Assembly: GCA_948956705.1 (NCBI GenBank)
Contig: CARCZS010000017.1
Span: 1-58,316 of the forward strand
DNA: 58,316 nt
DNA from: an uncultured Phocaeicola sp.
GTDB lineage: Bacteria > Bacteroidota > Bacteroidia > Bacteroidales > Bacteroidaceae
Direction of reading: 5' to 3'
Position numbers and translations under genes: made by a program. Shown in pieces: positions 36,874 through 45,079 of the stretch (within the stretch, counting starts at the first letter, position 1; each line of letters begins with the position of its first letter). The notes under the pieces are model-generated. The model did not search any database and was not told the origin of the DNA. It saw only the letters and a program-made list of their open reading frames with translations.

Positions 36874-38745
36874 TTATCTTCCGAGAAGCACCAGCAGGAC
36901 ATTGATATCGCTGGGCGAGATTCCCGGGATACGGCTGGCTTGCGCTAATGTTTCAGGGTCTATCTTTATTAATTTCTGACGAGCCTCGGTAGAGAGCGAG
37001 TTCAGCGAATTATAATCAAACTTACCTTTTATGCGGATAGCTTCCAGACGGTGAATCTTGTCGGCTATCATCCGTTCACGGTCGATATATCCCTGATACT
37101 TGATAAGTACTTCGGCTGCTTCGATTATCTCTTCTTTGCGGTCGGTTATATTGTTCAGCATTTCTTTGAACGCGGGGATATGTTCGGCGATGCTTTCTAT
37201 CGTTACTTGTGGACGGTTTATTAAATCTATTAATTTGCATCCGTGGGTGAGGCGGGCAGTTCCCAGGCTTTCCAAAGCGTCATTGATGAGTGCTGCTTTG
37301 ATAGAGAACTTCTTGGTAAAATCAATGATGGAGTTTACAGCTTCACGCTTGCTGCACAGATGCTCATAGCGGTCTTGTTTGACAAGGCCCAGCTTATATG
37401 CCCGCTCGGTCAGGCGCATGTCAGCATCATCCTGACGGAGCAGGATGCGATATTCGGCGCGTGAGGTAAACATACGGTAAGGCTCGTCAACACCTTTTGT
37501 CACGAGGTCGTCAATCAAGACACCGATGTAAGCTTCGTCTCGTGCCAAGGTGAATGGCTCTCCACCGTGGCAGTTGATATGTGCATTGATGCCGGCAATG
37601 ATACCTTGCCCTCCGGCTTCTTCGTAACCGGTTGTTCCATTCACTTGTCCGGCAAGGAACAAGTTTTTGATTACTTTCGATTCCAACGTATGTTGCAGTT
37701 GGGTAGGATCGAAATAATCATATTCGATGGCATAGCCGGGGCGGTAAACAACCAAATCTTTGAAAGCAGGTACCTTCTTCAATGCGGCTAGTTGGATATC
37801 CATTGGCAGGGAAGAGGAGAAACCATTGAGGTAAAGTTCCTGTGTCGTTTCGCCTTCAGGTTCCAAGAAGAGCTGATGCTGTTCTTTATCCGGGAAGGTT
37901 ACGATTTTTGTTTCTATACTGGGGCAATAGCGGGGACCGATACTCTGAATTTGTCCGTTGAAAAGGGGAGAGTCGGGGAGTCCTTCACGCAGAATCTTGT
38001 GCACTTCTTCATTCGTAAAGCAAGTCCAGCATTGCAGTTGTTTAAGTTTGCGCGGCTCACTCATGAAAGAGAAGCGATGGAAGTCATTTTCTCCATCTTG
38101 TGTTTCCATCAGTTCATAGTGTACGCTGCGACCGTCAATACGAACAGGAGTACCGGTTTTCATTCGTCCGGCAGTGATACCGTGGCGAGTGATAGACTCG
38201 GTCAAATGGTAAGAAGCTGGTTCGGCGATTCGTCCTCCCGCCAACTTCTTATGGCCGATATGCATCAGCCCGTTCAGAAAAGTTCCTGCGGTCAGCACGA
38301 TACATTTTGCATGGAATGTAACTCCCCAACAAGTGACCAGTCCGGTTACTTCACCATTTTCGACTATCAACTCCTCTACTGTATCTTGCCAGATATGCAG
38401 ATTGGGTGTGTTCTCTAATATTTCACGCCATGCCCAGATAAATTTACCACGGTCGCACTGCGCACGCGGGCTCCACATGGCAGGCCCTTTTGAGCGGTTG
38501 AGCATGCGGAACTGGATAGCAGTGCGGTCGGTTACAATTCCCATGTATCCTCCGAGTGCATCTATCTCTCTTACGATTTGTCCTTTTGCGATGCCTCCCA
38601 CAGCCGGGTTACAGCTCATTTGCCCAATCTTATTCATGTCCATAGTGATAAGGCAAGTCTTTGAACCCAGGTTCGCTGCGGCAGCGGCTGCTTCACAACC
38701 GGCATGTCCGGCACCAATTACAATTACGTCGTACTTAAAATCCAT
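36874..38745 (-). CDS. mnmG: tRNA uridine-5-carboxymethylaminomethyl modification enzyme MnmG
   Basis: With MnmE it forms cmnm5 at U34 of several tRNAs. 623 residues. FAD-binding VIVIGAGHAGCEAAAAAA, signature SCNPAVGGIAKGQIVREIDALGG, NGTTGYEEAGGQG and TSRAEYRILLRQDDAD are intact. The C-terminal helical domain ends at VLLVLLGR. Heads an mnmG-apt unit. A TAATTTTG box lies at 38769-38776. Confidence 0.98.
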   Translation of the reverse strand: MDFKYDVIVIGAGHAGCEAAAAAANLGSKTCLITMDMNKIGQMSCNPAVGGIAKGQIVREIDALGGYMGIVTDRTAIQFRMLNRSKGPAMWSPRAQCDRGKFIWAWREILENTPNLHIWQDTVEELIVENGEVTGLVTCWGVTFHAKCIVLTAGTFLNGLMHIGHKKLAGGRIAEPASYHLTESITRHGITAGRMKTGTPVRIDGRSVHYELMETQDGENDFHRFSFMSEPRKLKQLQCWTCFTNEEVHKILREGLPDSPLFNGQIQSIGPRYCPSIETKIVTFPDKEQHQLFLEPEGETTQELYLNGFSSSLPMDIQLAALKKVPAFKDLVVYRPGYAIEYDYFDPTQLQHTLESKVIKNLFLAGQVNGTTGYEEAGGQGIIAGINAHINCHGGEPFTLARDEAYIGVLIDDLVTKGVDEPYRMFTSRAEYRILLRQDDADMRLTERAYKLGLVKQDRYEHLCSKREAVNSIIDFTKKFSIKAALINDALESLGTARLTHGCKLIDLINRPQVTIESIAEHIPAFKEMLNNITDRKEEIIEAAEVLIKYQGYIDRERMIADKIHRLEAIRIKGKFDYNSLNSLSTEARQKLIKIDPETLAQASRIPGISPSDINVLLVLLGR

Positions 38746-38768
38746 TGATTTATTTCTTTTTACCGTGG

Positions 38769-38776
38769 CAAAATTA
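38769..38776 (-). promoter_or_regulatory. -7 box of mnmG
   Basis: TAATTTTG on the minus strand, 23 bases before the ATG; no clear -33. Confidence 0.45.
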
Positions 38777-39029
38777 CTAAAAAGTTGTCAGAAAGTAGGT
38801 TGAGGGATTGTTAGAAAATGATAGAGAGAGGAAAAAGGATGATAAAAAAGAGAATCGAGGGATTATTTTGTCAGGAATCGAGTACTTTCTCATTGAAGTG
38901 CTCTGTTTGGGAGCGATGTATGTCGGGGCAGATTGGTTTCTTGGGGATGCGATATGTCATATCGGATGCAAAGGGAAGAGTAAGCCGTTTCGTAGGGGCA
39001 ACCAAGCCCTTTTAAACGGAAGATTATTA

Positions 39030-39107
39030 CAGTCCATTGCAGCAGACCGTACAGTCCACTGCAATGGACTGTACGGTCTACTGTAGCGGACTATACAGTC
39101 CACTGCC
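39030..39107. repeat. Nested inverted-repeat cluster
   Basis: AGACCGTACAGTCCA (39044-39058), loop of 6, TGGACTGTACGGTCT (39065-39079): 15 perfect pairs. A competing arm, CAGTCCATTGCAG (39030-39042), pairs perfectly over 13 bases with CTGCAATGGACTG (39059-39071). CAGTCCACTGC recurs at 39097-39107. This lies in the 580-base gap 38777-39348, which otherwise shows no convincing gene. Confidence 0.75.
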
Positions 39108-39216
39108 GGAGTCTGTAGTAATCCGACGGACAGACAGACGTAATCGAAAGGACGAAAACGCTTAGTCCGGCTAATGAAACGACTTAGGGAGTTTAAAACG
39201 TATGCAGCGCCCGGAA

Positions 39217-39251
39217 GAGGGTGATTTTTAGTTTATGAGCGTTTCGACACA
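39217..39251. repeat. 35-base intergenic repeat, copy 2
   Basis: Matches 18954-18988 at 33 of 35 positions and ends in GTTTCGACACA, shared with 32328-32338. It lies near the end of ybeY and may contribute to termination (T-run after GGGTGA). Confidence 0.6.
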
Positions 39252-39348
39252 ACTTCGACAGGTGTTTGCTTCATCTATTAAATCCCCAAGAATAAAAACC
39301 GACCCTGTTTTCCGCTTCAAGACTGATAGTATGTGTGGAAGAAGCGAA

Positions 39349-39765
39349 TCAGATATTCAGCATTTCTAATGCTTTGTTTTCTGCCGCTTCCATTATTTCG
39401 CGTTCTCCGGGACCTTTGTCATTGATGCCGCAAAGATGCAGGATACCATGTATGATGACGCGGTGAAGTTCTCGTTCATACGGTTGGTTGAATTGCTCTG
39501 CATTCGTGCGGACAGTATCCAGACTGATGAATAAATCGCCCGAAAGACGGTTGCCGGCACAATAGTCGAAAGTAATGATATCCGTATAATAATCATGTTG
39601 TAAATATTGGCGGTTTACTTCCAGAATCTTTTCATCGGAGCAGAAGATATAAGCTATTTCACCGACTCTTTTTCCATAGTCGGCGGCAACCTTCTTTATC
39701 CATTCGGTAGTTTCCCTTTTCTTGATGGCAGGCATCCCAATGCCTTCTGTCTGATAACTAATCAT
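39349..39765 (-). CDS. ybeY: Endoribonuclease YbeY, rRNA maturation
   Basis: A metal-dependent RNase for 16S rRNA 3' maturation and ribosome quality control. About 138 residues. DIITFDY and the zinc motif HGILHLCGINDK are present. The third ligand position of the usual HGxLHLxGxDH motif is not His here but Asp/Lys, as I recall for many Bacteroidetes. The ATG at 39765 is chosen because the TATCTTTG box at 39790-39797 overlaps the longer TTG-initiated reading. Confidence 0.92.
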   Translation of the reverse strand: MISYQTEGIGMPAIKKRETTEWIKKVAADYGKRVGEIAYIFCSDEKILEVNRQYLQHDYYTDIITFDYCAGNRLSGDLFISLDTVRTNAEQFNQPYERELHRVIIHGILHLCGINDKGPGEREIMEAAENKALEMLNI

Positions 39766-39789
39766 ACTTTTCTCATTTTTAAAGACGGG

Positions 39790-39797
39790 CAAAGATA
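39790..39797 (-). promoter_or_regulatory. -7 box of ybeY
   Basis: TATCTTTG on the minus strand, 24 bases before the ATG at 39765. It decides the start. Confidence 0.55.
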
Positions 39798-39822
39798 GAT
39801 AAAGTATTCTGATAATCCTCTT

Positions 39823-41055
39823 TTATCCAAAGAAAAGGTAACAAATAAAGATAGCCGAAATCACCCCTGCCAGGTCTGCCAACAGTCCGCAAGGCACCGC
39901 ATGGCGGGTTTTTACGATACCTACACTGCCAAAGTAAACAGCAAGGATATAAAAGGTAGTATCCGTTGAGCCTTGAAAGATACATGCCAGACGTCCGACA
40001 AAGGAATCTGGACCGTAAGTGGTCATGGCGTCTACCATAAGTCCTCTAGCCCCACTTCCGCTTAACGGCTTCATTAAGGCAGTAGGCAGTCCGCCCACAA
40101 AATCGCTGTTGATGCCGCATAGTTTGACTGTACCTTCGATGCCGTCAATCAGATAGTCCATTGCACCGGAAGCACGGAAAACGCCAATTGCAACCAAGAT
40201 TGCAACCAGATAGGGGATGATGCGTACAGCGGTGCTGAATCCCTCTTTTGCTCCTTCTACGAATGCATCATATACATTGATTTTCTTTCTCACTCCTGCT
40301 ATGATGAAACCGATAATGATTAAGAATAAGAAAACGTTGGCAATGGTGGTCGAATAAATATCAATCTGTGTCCGGGAGAGGGTATTGAAAAAGTAGATGA
40401 TACCTGCTACCAGGAGGCTCATTCCTCCCAGAAACAATAAGATAGTGCGGTTAAGCAAGTTTATTTTCTGGTAAATGCTGACAGTGATAATCCCTGCAAG
40501 AGTTGAGAAGAAAGTGGCAAGAAGAATGGGTACAAAAATATCTGTCGGTTGCGCTGCCCCCAGTTGGGCACGATATACCATGATACTGATTGGGATGAGT
40601 GTCAGTCCGGAAGTGTTTAAGACCAGAAACATAATCATCGGATTAGTGGCTGTGTCTTTCTTGGGGTTCAGTTCCTGTAAACCTTCCATTGCTTTCAGTC
40701 CTAGCGGTGTGGCTGCATTGTCCAGCCCCAGCATATTTGCCGCCAGATTCATAAAGATGCTCCCGGTCACCGGATGTCCTTTGGGAATCTCCGGGAAAAG
40801 TTTGCAAAACAGAGGGCTCAGCAATTTAGAGAATAAAGCGATGACTCCTCCTTTCTCACCTATTTTCATAATTCCAAGCCAGAGTGAAAGCACACCGGTC
40901 AATCCCAATGAAATCTCGAATGCAGTTTTGGAAGAACTGAAGGTTGAGTTGATAATCTCGGGGAAGACTTGGGTATCTCCCAGCAAAACGAGTCGTACCA
41001 ATGCGACTGCAAAGGCGGTTAGGAAGAAGGCAATCCAAATATAATTGAGCACCAT
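39823..41055 (-). CDS. Nucleoside-recognition (Gate) membrane protein, fused SpmA/SpmB type
   Basis: A 410-residue polytopic membrane protein with two Gate domains: residues 1-about 200 resemble SpmA (TFSSSKTAFEISLGLTGVLSLWLG, GLDNAATPLGLKAM) and about 230-410 SpmB (VYDAFVEGAKEGFSTAVRIIPYLVA, SGSGARGLMVD). In Bacillus these are separate spore-maturation proteins; in non-sporulating Bacteroides the fusion probably moves an unknown solute. Single gene with promoter at 41083-41090. Confidence 0.9.
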   Translation of the reverse strand: MVLNYIWIAFFLTAFAVALVRLVLLGDTQVFPEIINSTFSSSKTAFEISLGLTGVLSLWLGIMKIGEKGGVIALFSKLLSPLFCKLFPEIPKGHPVTGSIFMNLAANMLGLDNAATPLGLKAMEGLQELNPKKDTATNPMIMFLVLNTSGLTLIPISIMVYRAQLGAAQPTDIFVPILLATFFSTLAGIITVSIYQKINLLNRTILLFLGGMSLLVAGIIYFFNTLSRTQIDIYSTTIANVFLFLIIIGFIIAGVRKKINVYDAFVEGAKEGFSTAVRIIPYLVAILVAIGVFRASGAMDYLIDGIEGTVKLCGINSDFVGGLPTALMKPLSGSGARGLMVDAMTTYGPDSFVGRLACIFQGSTDTTFYILAVYFGSVGIVKTRHAVPCGLLADLAGVISAIFICYLFFG

Positions 41056-41082
41056 AACTGTTGTGTGTTTTTGTTATGCGAA

Positions 41083-41090
41083 CAAAAGTA
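41083..41090 (-). promoter_or_regulatory. -7 box of the SpmA/SpmB-type gene
   Basis: TACTTTTG on the minus strand, 27 bases before the ATG. Confidence 0.5.
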
Positions 41091-41298
41091 CAAATAAATC
41101 CTCTAATTCGGGTAAGGATGCATGAGGGAAATTTTTAAGCGATTCTCGTAGATTGGTGAAGCCGGCATCTGATAGGTTAATTCCCTTTGTGTTATCTTTT
41201 TGGTCGGGTAATTCTATTTAATCATGACTTTATGCATATTCTTCCCCTGGTTTTTATAGAAAAAAGAAGGAAAGAGAATTTTAAAAGAACTTCTTATT

Positions 41299-42051
41299 CT
41301 AGAAAGAAGATGGCTGATTTGCTGTTTTTCGAGTTTCAGAGAGCCACTCTTGCGGTTGTAGAGGCGGTAAAATAGTACTTTTCGTCATATACTCTTTATT
41401 GTTGGCATAAATAAAGAGTACACTGCCTCCTTTTATTGTATTAATGATTGGTTTGGTGAGTGCCTGCGGCAATGCCGGACATCCGAAACTTCTTCCCAGT
41501 CTTCCGGACTTGCATACGGAAGGATTGGCATAAGCGGCGCCATGTACTACAATGGCACGCTCGCGTGCGCGGTCGTTGATTCCTTTCTCCAGTCCATCCA
41601 ATAATAATGAATAACCATTCTTTCCTTGGTAAGTGCTTCCGGTGAGATAGAAACCGAGTGAGCTTTTATACGAACCGACCGTATTGGAGAAAGAAGTGGC
41701 ATAGTTTTCTCCACTATTCTTGCCGTGTGCTACCACTGATGAATAAAGTAGCTTTCTGTCTTTCATATCGAACACGAACAAACGCTTTTCGGTCGACGGT
41801 TTGGTAAAGTCGATAAGAGTTAATACAGGTTTCTTTTTCTGTTCTATTTTGTTGTAACCTTGCACAGCTTGCCTGAATGCCAGAAAGTTTACAATCCCTC
41901 CCAAATCCATTTCTTCAAATAAAGCTTCGCCGTCCGGTGCTTCGTTTTCAGGAATGACCATATTTGCCATCTCCTCGGGGACAGATGTCCGGGTGGATAC
42001 GTTACTGAATGGGAAGAAAAACAGGACTAGAAATAAAAAAGCTTTGTACAT
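41299..42051 (-). CDS. Murein L,D-transpeptidase catalytic-domain family protein (YkuD_2-like)
   Basis: A 250-residue exported protein. The signal peptide covers about 1-20 (FLFLVLFFFPFSNVS). The catalytic domain has KLLYSSVVAHGKNSGENYATSF, IVVHGAAYAN and KSGRLGRSFGCPALP, with Cys in SFGCPAL as nucleophile. These features fit the YkuD-like branch distinct from classical YkuD. It would crosslink or modify peptidoglycan or anchor proteins. It follows the classical enzyme by 40 bases but has its own TAACTTTG box (42075-42082). Confidence 0.88.
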   Translation of the reverse strand: MYKAFLFLVLFFFPFSNVSTRTSVPEEMANMVIPENEAPDGEALFEEMDLGGIVNFLAFRQAVQGYNKIEQKKKPVLTLIDFTKPSTEKRLFVFDMKDRKLLYSSVVAHGKNSGENYATSFSNTVGSYKSSLGFYLTGSTYQGKNGYSLLLDGLEKGINDRARERAIVVHGAAYANPSVCKSGRLGRSFGCPALPQALTKPIINTIKGGSVLFIYANNKEYMTKSTILPPLQPQEWLSETRKTANQPSSF

Positions 42052-42074
42052 AGGTGAAAACTAAATAATGGGTG

Positions 42075-42082
42075 CAAAGTTA
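42075..42082 (-). promoter_or_regulatory. -7 box of the YkuD_2-like gene
   Basis: TAACTTTG on the minus strand, 23 bases before the ATG at 42051, partly within the gap after the upstream transpeptidase. Confidence 0.5.
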
Positions 42083-42091
42083 CGTACATTT

Positions 42092-43114
42092 CTATTCCAA
42101 AACAAATATAATTGCCTCATTAACAGGTGCCCAATCAAAAATGAACTTGGCGTGTGAGGTTGCATTGCGCACGCACATGTGCGAACGGGGTGTCGTCCCT
42201 AAAGTATAGCTATACTCGATAATACCTTTTGCCGGTGCATTTGTGGGCACACCATGAATGTAGCCACCATTGTTGAAGCGGCTGGCATAAGGGGCAAAAC
42301 CTCCGGTTGCGGTGGAGCCGTCTTTGAGGAAAATCATCTTTGGCTTCTTTTCTTGCAAGACAAACATACCCAGTGGTGTGGGCTGTGCATAAGGCGGCCG
42401 CCGTTGCCCTGTCGTGGCCGGATTCATGCTGCGCACCAACCATTCCCCCTCTTTTTTTCGTTCCAGGGTCGTGATATTCTGGTTGTGGCGGTCTACAAAG
42501 ATAGCTTTATCAAAAACAACAGTATCAGGAATGAGCTTCACATATTTGGTAGGTGCATACCATTCTCCTCCTATATATAGAGGTGTGACTTTCGTAAACT
42601 TTCCATCCGTACCCAGATGGCGCGTCAGCAGCCCATCCAGTCCATAACGTACCGGGGTGAGCGTATCATTGAGCTCGTATAACGGCACTCCCTGGTATCG
42701 TTCCACCCCCAAAGTATCGGCCACACGTTTATAAGCATCCCGTTTAAAATTCTTGACCAGCGGAGCTTCTCCATTTCGGTTTTTATAATTCTGAAGGATA
42801 CACCATTGTGATGGTTTCTGCCGGATATTCTCCAACAAGGCTAATCTCTCTTTTATCTTTTCCCATTGAAAGCAGCGTGTCGTATCCTTATAAGGATAGA
42901 CATCCTCCAAAGTATGCTTGTCATAAAGCAGTTCTTTTTCTATTCTTATATCTTCAGCTGCCAGTTCCTTCACTATAATTTCGGCAGGAGTTTCGGCTAT
43001 GGAATCCCGGACTTCGAAAGCGGCGGCCTGTTGCGTGTCGTTTTCCGCTTTCGAGTTGCAGGAACAGAGTACGCAGAACCCTGTCAGCCAATATATGAAT
43101 TTTATCCTTTTCAT
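42092..43114 (-). CDS. L,D-transpeptidase lipoprotein (YkuD)
   Basis: A 340-residue lipoprotein (lipobox CVLCSCNSK). The YkuD domain is at about 200-335: VDRHNQNITTLER, TPLGMFVLQEKKPKM, GGYIHGVPTN and RSHMCVRNATSHAKFIFDW, with His in YIHG and catalytic Cys in SHMCVRN. It should form 3-3 peptidoglycan crosslinks or attach proteins. Sits upstream of the YkuD_2-like gene on the same strand. Confidence 0.92.
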   Translation of the reverse strand: MKRIKFIYWLTGFCVLCSCNSKAENDTQQAAAFEVRDSIAETPAEIIVKELAAEDIRIEKELLYDKHTLEDVYPYKDTTRCFQWEKIKERLALLENIRQKPSQWCILQNYKNRNGEAPLVKNFKRDAYKRVADTLGVERYQGVPLYELNDTLTPVRYGLDGLLTRHLGTDGKFTKVTPLYIGGEWYAPTKYVKLIPDTVVFDKAIFVDRHNQNITTLERKKEGEWLVRSMNPATTGQRRPPYAQPTPLGMFVLQEKKPKMIFLKDGSTATGGFAPYASRFNNGGYIHGVPTNAPAKGIIEYSYTLGTTPRSHMCVRNATSHAKFIFDWAPVNEAIIFVLE

Positions 43115-43144
43115 AACAGATATAGGGTTTGTAGAGTTCGTTTA

Positions 43145-43152
43145 CAAATATA
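43145..43152 (-). promoter_or_regulatory. -7 box of the YkuD lipoprotein gene
   Basis: TATATTTG on the minus strand, 30 bases before the ATG at 43114. Confidence 0.45.
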
Positions 43153-43194
43153 ATTCTTTATAAGGAATAACCATGCGTTTTTGTTTAAATCTTG

Positions 43195-43202
43195 TATCTT
43201 TG
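43195..43202 (+). promoter_or_regulatory. -7 box of the second TPR gene
   Basis: TATCTTTG, 24 bases before the ATG at 43227; it overlaps the longer reading from 43173 and rules it out. Confidence 0.55.
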
Positions 43203-43226
43203 TGGCATAACTTTGTTATTTATATC

Positions 43227-44906
43227 ATGAAGAAATTACCTTTCCTTTGGGGAATTATTATCATATTGCTGTTTGTTGCCGGATGTCGTCCGTCCAATCA
43301 TCGTGCTTTGCTACAGCGCGCCGATTCATTGATGGCGGATTATCCTGATAGTGTCCTGTCTCTGCTTGCGCAACAGCAAGAACATTTGGCCGAGTTTTCG
43401 GAAGAAGAACTGATGAGTTATGTATGGATAAAAGCGATGGTCCATAGCGCAAGAAATATATCGATGACAGAAGATTCTTTATTGCCTAAAGCGGTGGATT
43501 ACTTTCGCAAACATGGCGACCGAGAGAAAGTGATGAAAGGTTATATCCTGAAGGCGAACTACCTGAAATGGATAGACCGGCTGGATGATGCCATTGCAGA
43601 GCTGGATAGCGGAGTGGCACGGGCAAAGCAAGCCAATGACTCCGTCAATGTCCGCGACCTGCTTTATTATAAGGCGAATATTGTTTACGAGCTTCGCAGA
43701 GATTACCGTAAGGTGGTCAGCCATGTGAAAGAGGCCTTGGCTTATTCCCCTGACACTACTTCCCCTGATTTGGCAGGAATGTTTTATTTTCTCGCCATTA
43801 ATCTTGGGCTGGTTGGCGACGACTCTTGCACTTATTATTATGAGAAGAGCATTGCGATGGCTGAAGCCAATAAAGATACAGCATATTTATGCCATTATAT
43901 GCGGAACTATGCTTCTAACCTGATGCGTTCCGAGAAGGTGGAGAAATCAAATGCACTGATTCGCCGTGTTTGGGAGTTGATGCCGGTATATCGTGAAAAG
44001 ATGGCTGTCACCCATGCAATCCTGGTTGAGAACTTTCTTTATTTGCGGCAACTTGATTCGGCTGCATATTATCTGGATATGGCGTGGCAAGCTGAAGCGA
44101 AAGCAGAGCAGCAGTCTGGTGTGAACATCAGTACACGCCTTTTGCTCTATGAATTACAGAATGTGGTGGACTACGCTATGGAAGGTAGTATCTCGACGAT
44201 TAGAACCGGACGGTTTGGCGATTCCCTTATCTTGGCAGATTGGAACAAGCAGAGCACCATACAGCAACAGATGGATACAAAAATCAAGCTCGAACGTCAG
44301 AATTATACATTGATAATCGACCGTCAGCGTACACAACTGTTACTGGTCACTTTCTTATTTATCTTTGCGGTGGGTGGTTTGTGTGTTTTCTTTTATATTC
44401 GCAATCGACACCTGCGTTTGGCGGAAGCCGAAGACCGTGTCGAAACACTTACCCGGCTATTGGAAGACGCGAATAAAGCGAGTGAGTCAGAGCATGACAG
44501 CGCCTTCTTTAAAAAGATACTGTTGAAGCAACTGGGTATTATCCGTTTGGTGGCGACTGCTCCCACTTCGCAGAATCAGGACTTGCTGCGCCGCATATCG
44601 GGAATCACCAACAAGGAGGTTCCTGTAGATACTCTTTTGGTGTGGGAAGACCTTTATCAGGTTATCGATACTATTTATAGCGGATTTTATTCCCGGATGG
44701 AGACGCTTTACGGATACTTGCTTTCCGAGAAAGAAAAGCAGGTATGTTGTTTGTTGTGTGCCGACTTCTCGACAAAAGAAATCGGGGTGGTGACACAACA
44801 GAGCGTGGCCAGCGTGTATGTTCGCAAAACAGCCATCAGAAAGAAGTTGGGAATGGATGAGAAAGGAGATATTGTGGAATATATAAATAATACGCAGGCA
44901 GCATAA
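43227..44906 (+). CDS. TPR lipoprotein/membrane protein with C-terminal LuxR-like HTH
   Basis: About 559 residues. Lipoprotein-type signal (IIIILLFVAGCRPSN). Tetratricopeptide repeats run to about 350, then a membrane segment (LLLVTFLFIFAVGGLCVFFYI), a coiled coil (about 400-430) and a C-terminal HTH-like region (LSEKEKQVCCLLCADFSTKEIGVV, QQSVASVYVRKTAIRKKLG), strongly like a LuxR/GerE helix-turn-helix. It shares layout with 19466-21127, including the DSLMADYPDSVLSLL start. Immediately followed by an OM barrel gene. Likely an envelope-tethered transcription regulator; not demonstrated. Confidence 0.82.
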   Translation: MKKLPFLWGIIIILLFVAGCRPSNHRALLQRADSLMADYPDSVLSLLAQQQEHLAEFSEEELMSYVWIKAMVHSARNISMTEDSLLPKAVDYFRKHGDREKVMKGYILKANYLKWIDRLDDAIAELDSGVARAKQANDSVNVRDLLYYKANIVYELRRDYRKVVSHVKEALAYSPDTTSPDLAGMFYFLAINLGLVGDDSCTYYYEKSIAMAEANKDTAYLCHYMRNYASNLMRSEKVEKSNALIRRVWELMPVYREKMAVTHAILVENFLYLRQLDSAAYYLDMAWQAEAKAEQQSGVNISTRLLLYELQNVVDYAMEGSISTIRTGRFGDSLILADWNKQSTIQQQMDTKIKLERQNYTLIIDRQRTQLLLVTFLFIFAVGGLCVFFYIRNRHLRLAEAEDRVETLTRLLEDANKASESEHDSAFFKKILLKQLGIIRLVATAPTSQNQDLLRRISGITNKEVPVDTLLVWEDLYQVIDTIYSGFYSRMETLYGYLLSEKEKQVCCLLCADFSTKEIGVVTQQSVASVYVRKTAIRKKLGMDEKGDIVEYINNTQAA

Positions 44907-45048
44907 TACGGATTTAGTCTCCATTAAGATTCGATTCGCCCTATTTAAGACTTTTATAAATCAAACTGTTTGATAATCAGTGAAATAATTCTCTCTGATT
45001 AAGACTTTTTATTTCCTGGTTTAGTCTGTTTAAGCCCCTTCTTGCTGT

Positions 45049-45056
45049 TACCTTTG
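45049..45056 (+). promoter_or_regulatory. -7 box of the large OM barrel gene
   Basis: TACCTTTG, 24 bases before the ATG at 45080; supports that start over an upstream in-frame codon at 45056. Confidence 0.55.
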
Positions 45057-45079
45057 TGCCAAACAAAACGAATTACAGA

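Noticed and set aside
38818..39015. 65-codon frame between mnmG and ybeY
   Set aside because: No recognisable family, no promoter, and it runs into the repeat region; probably non-coding.
39030..39107. Short repeats resembling a CRISPR array
   Set aside because: Units are inverted as well as direct, spacing is irregular, spacers are absent and no cas gene is nearby. Better read as nested palindromes.
41187..41375. 62-codon plus-strand frame
   Set aside because: It overlaps the 3' end of the well-supported transpeptidase gene on the other strand and has no motif.
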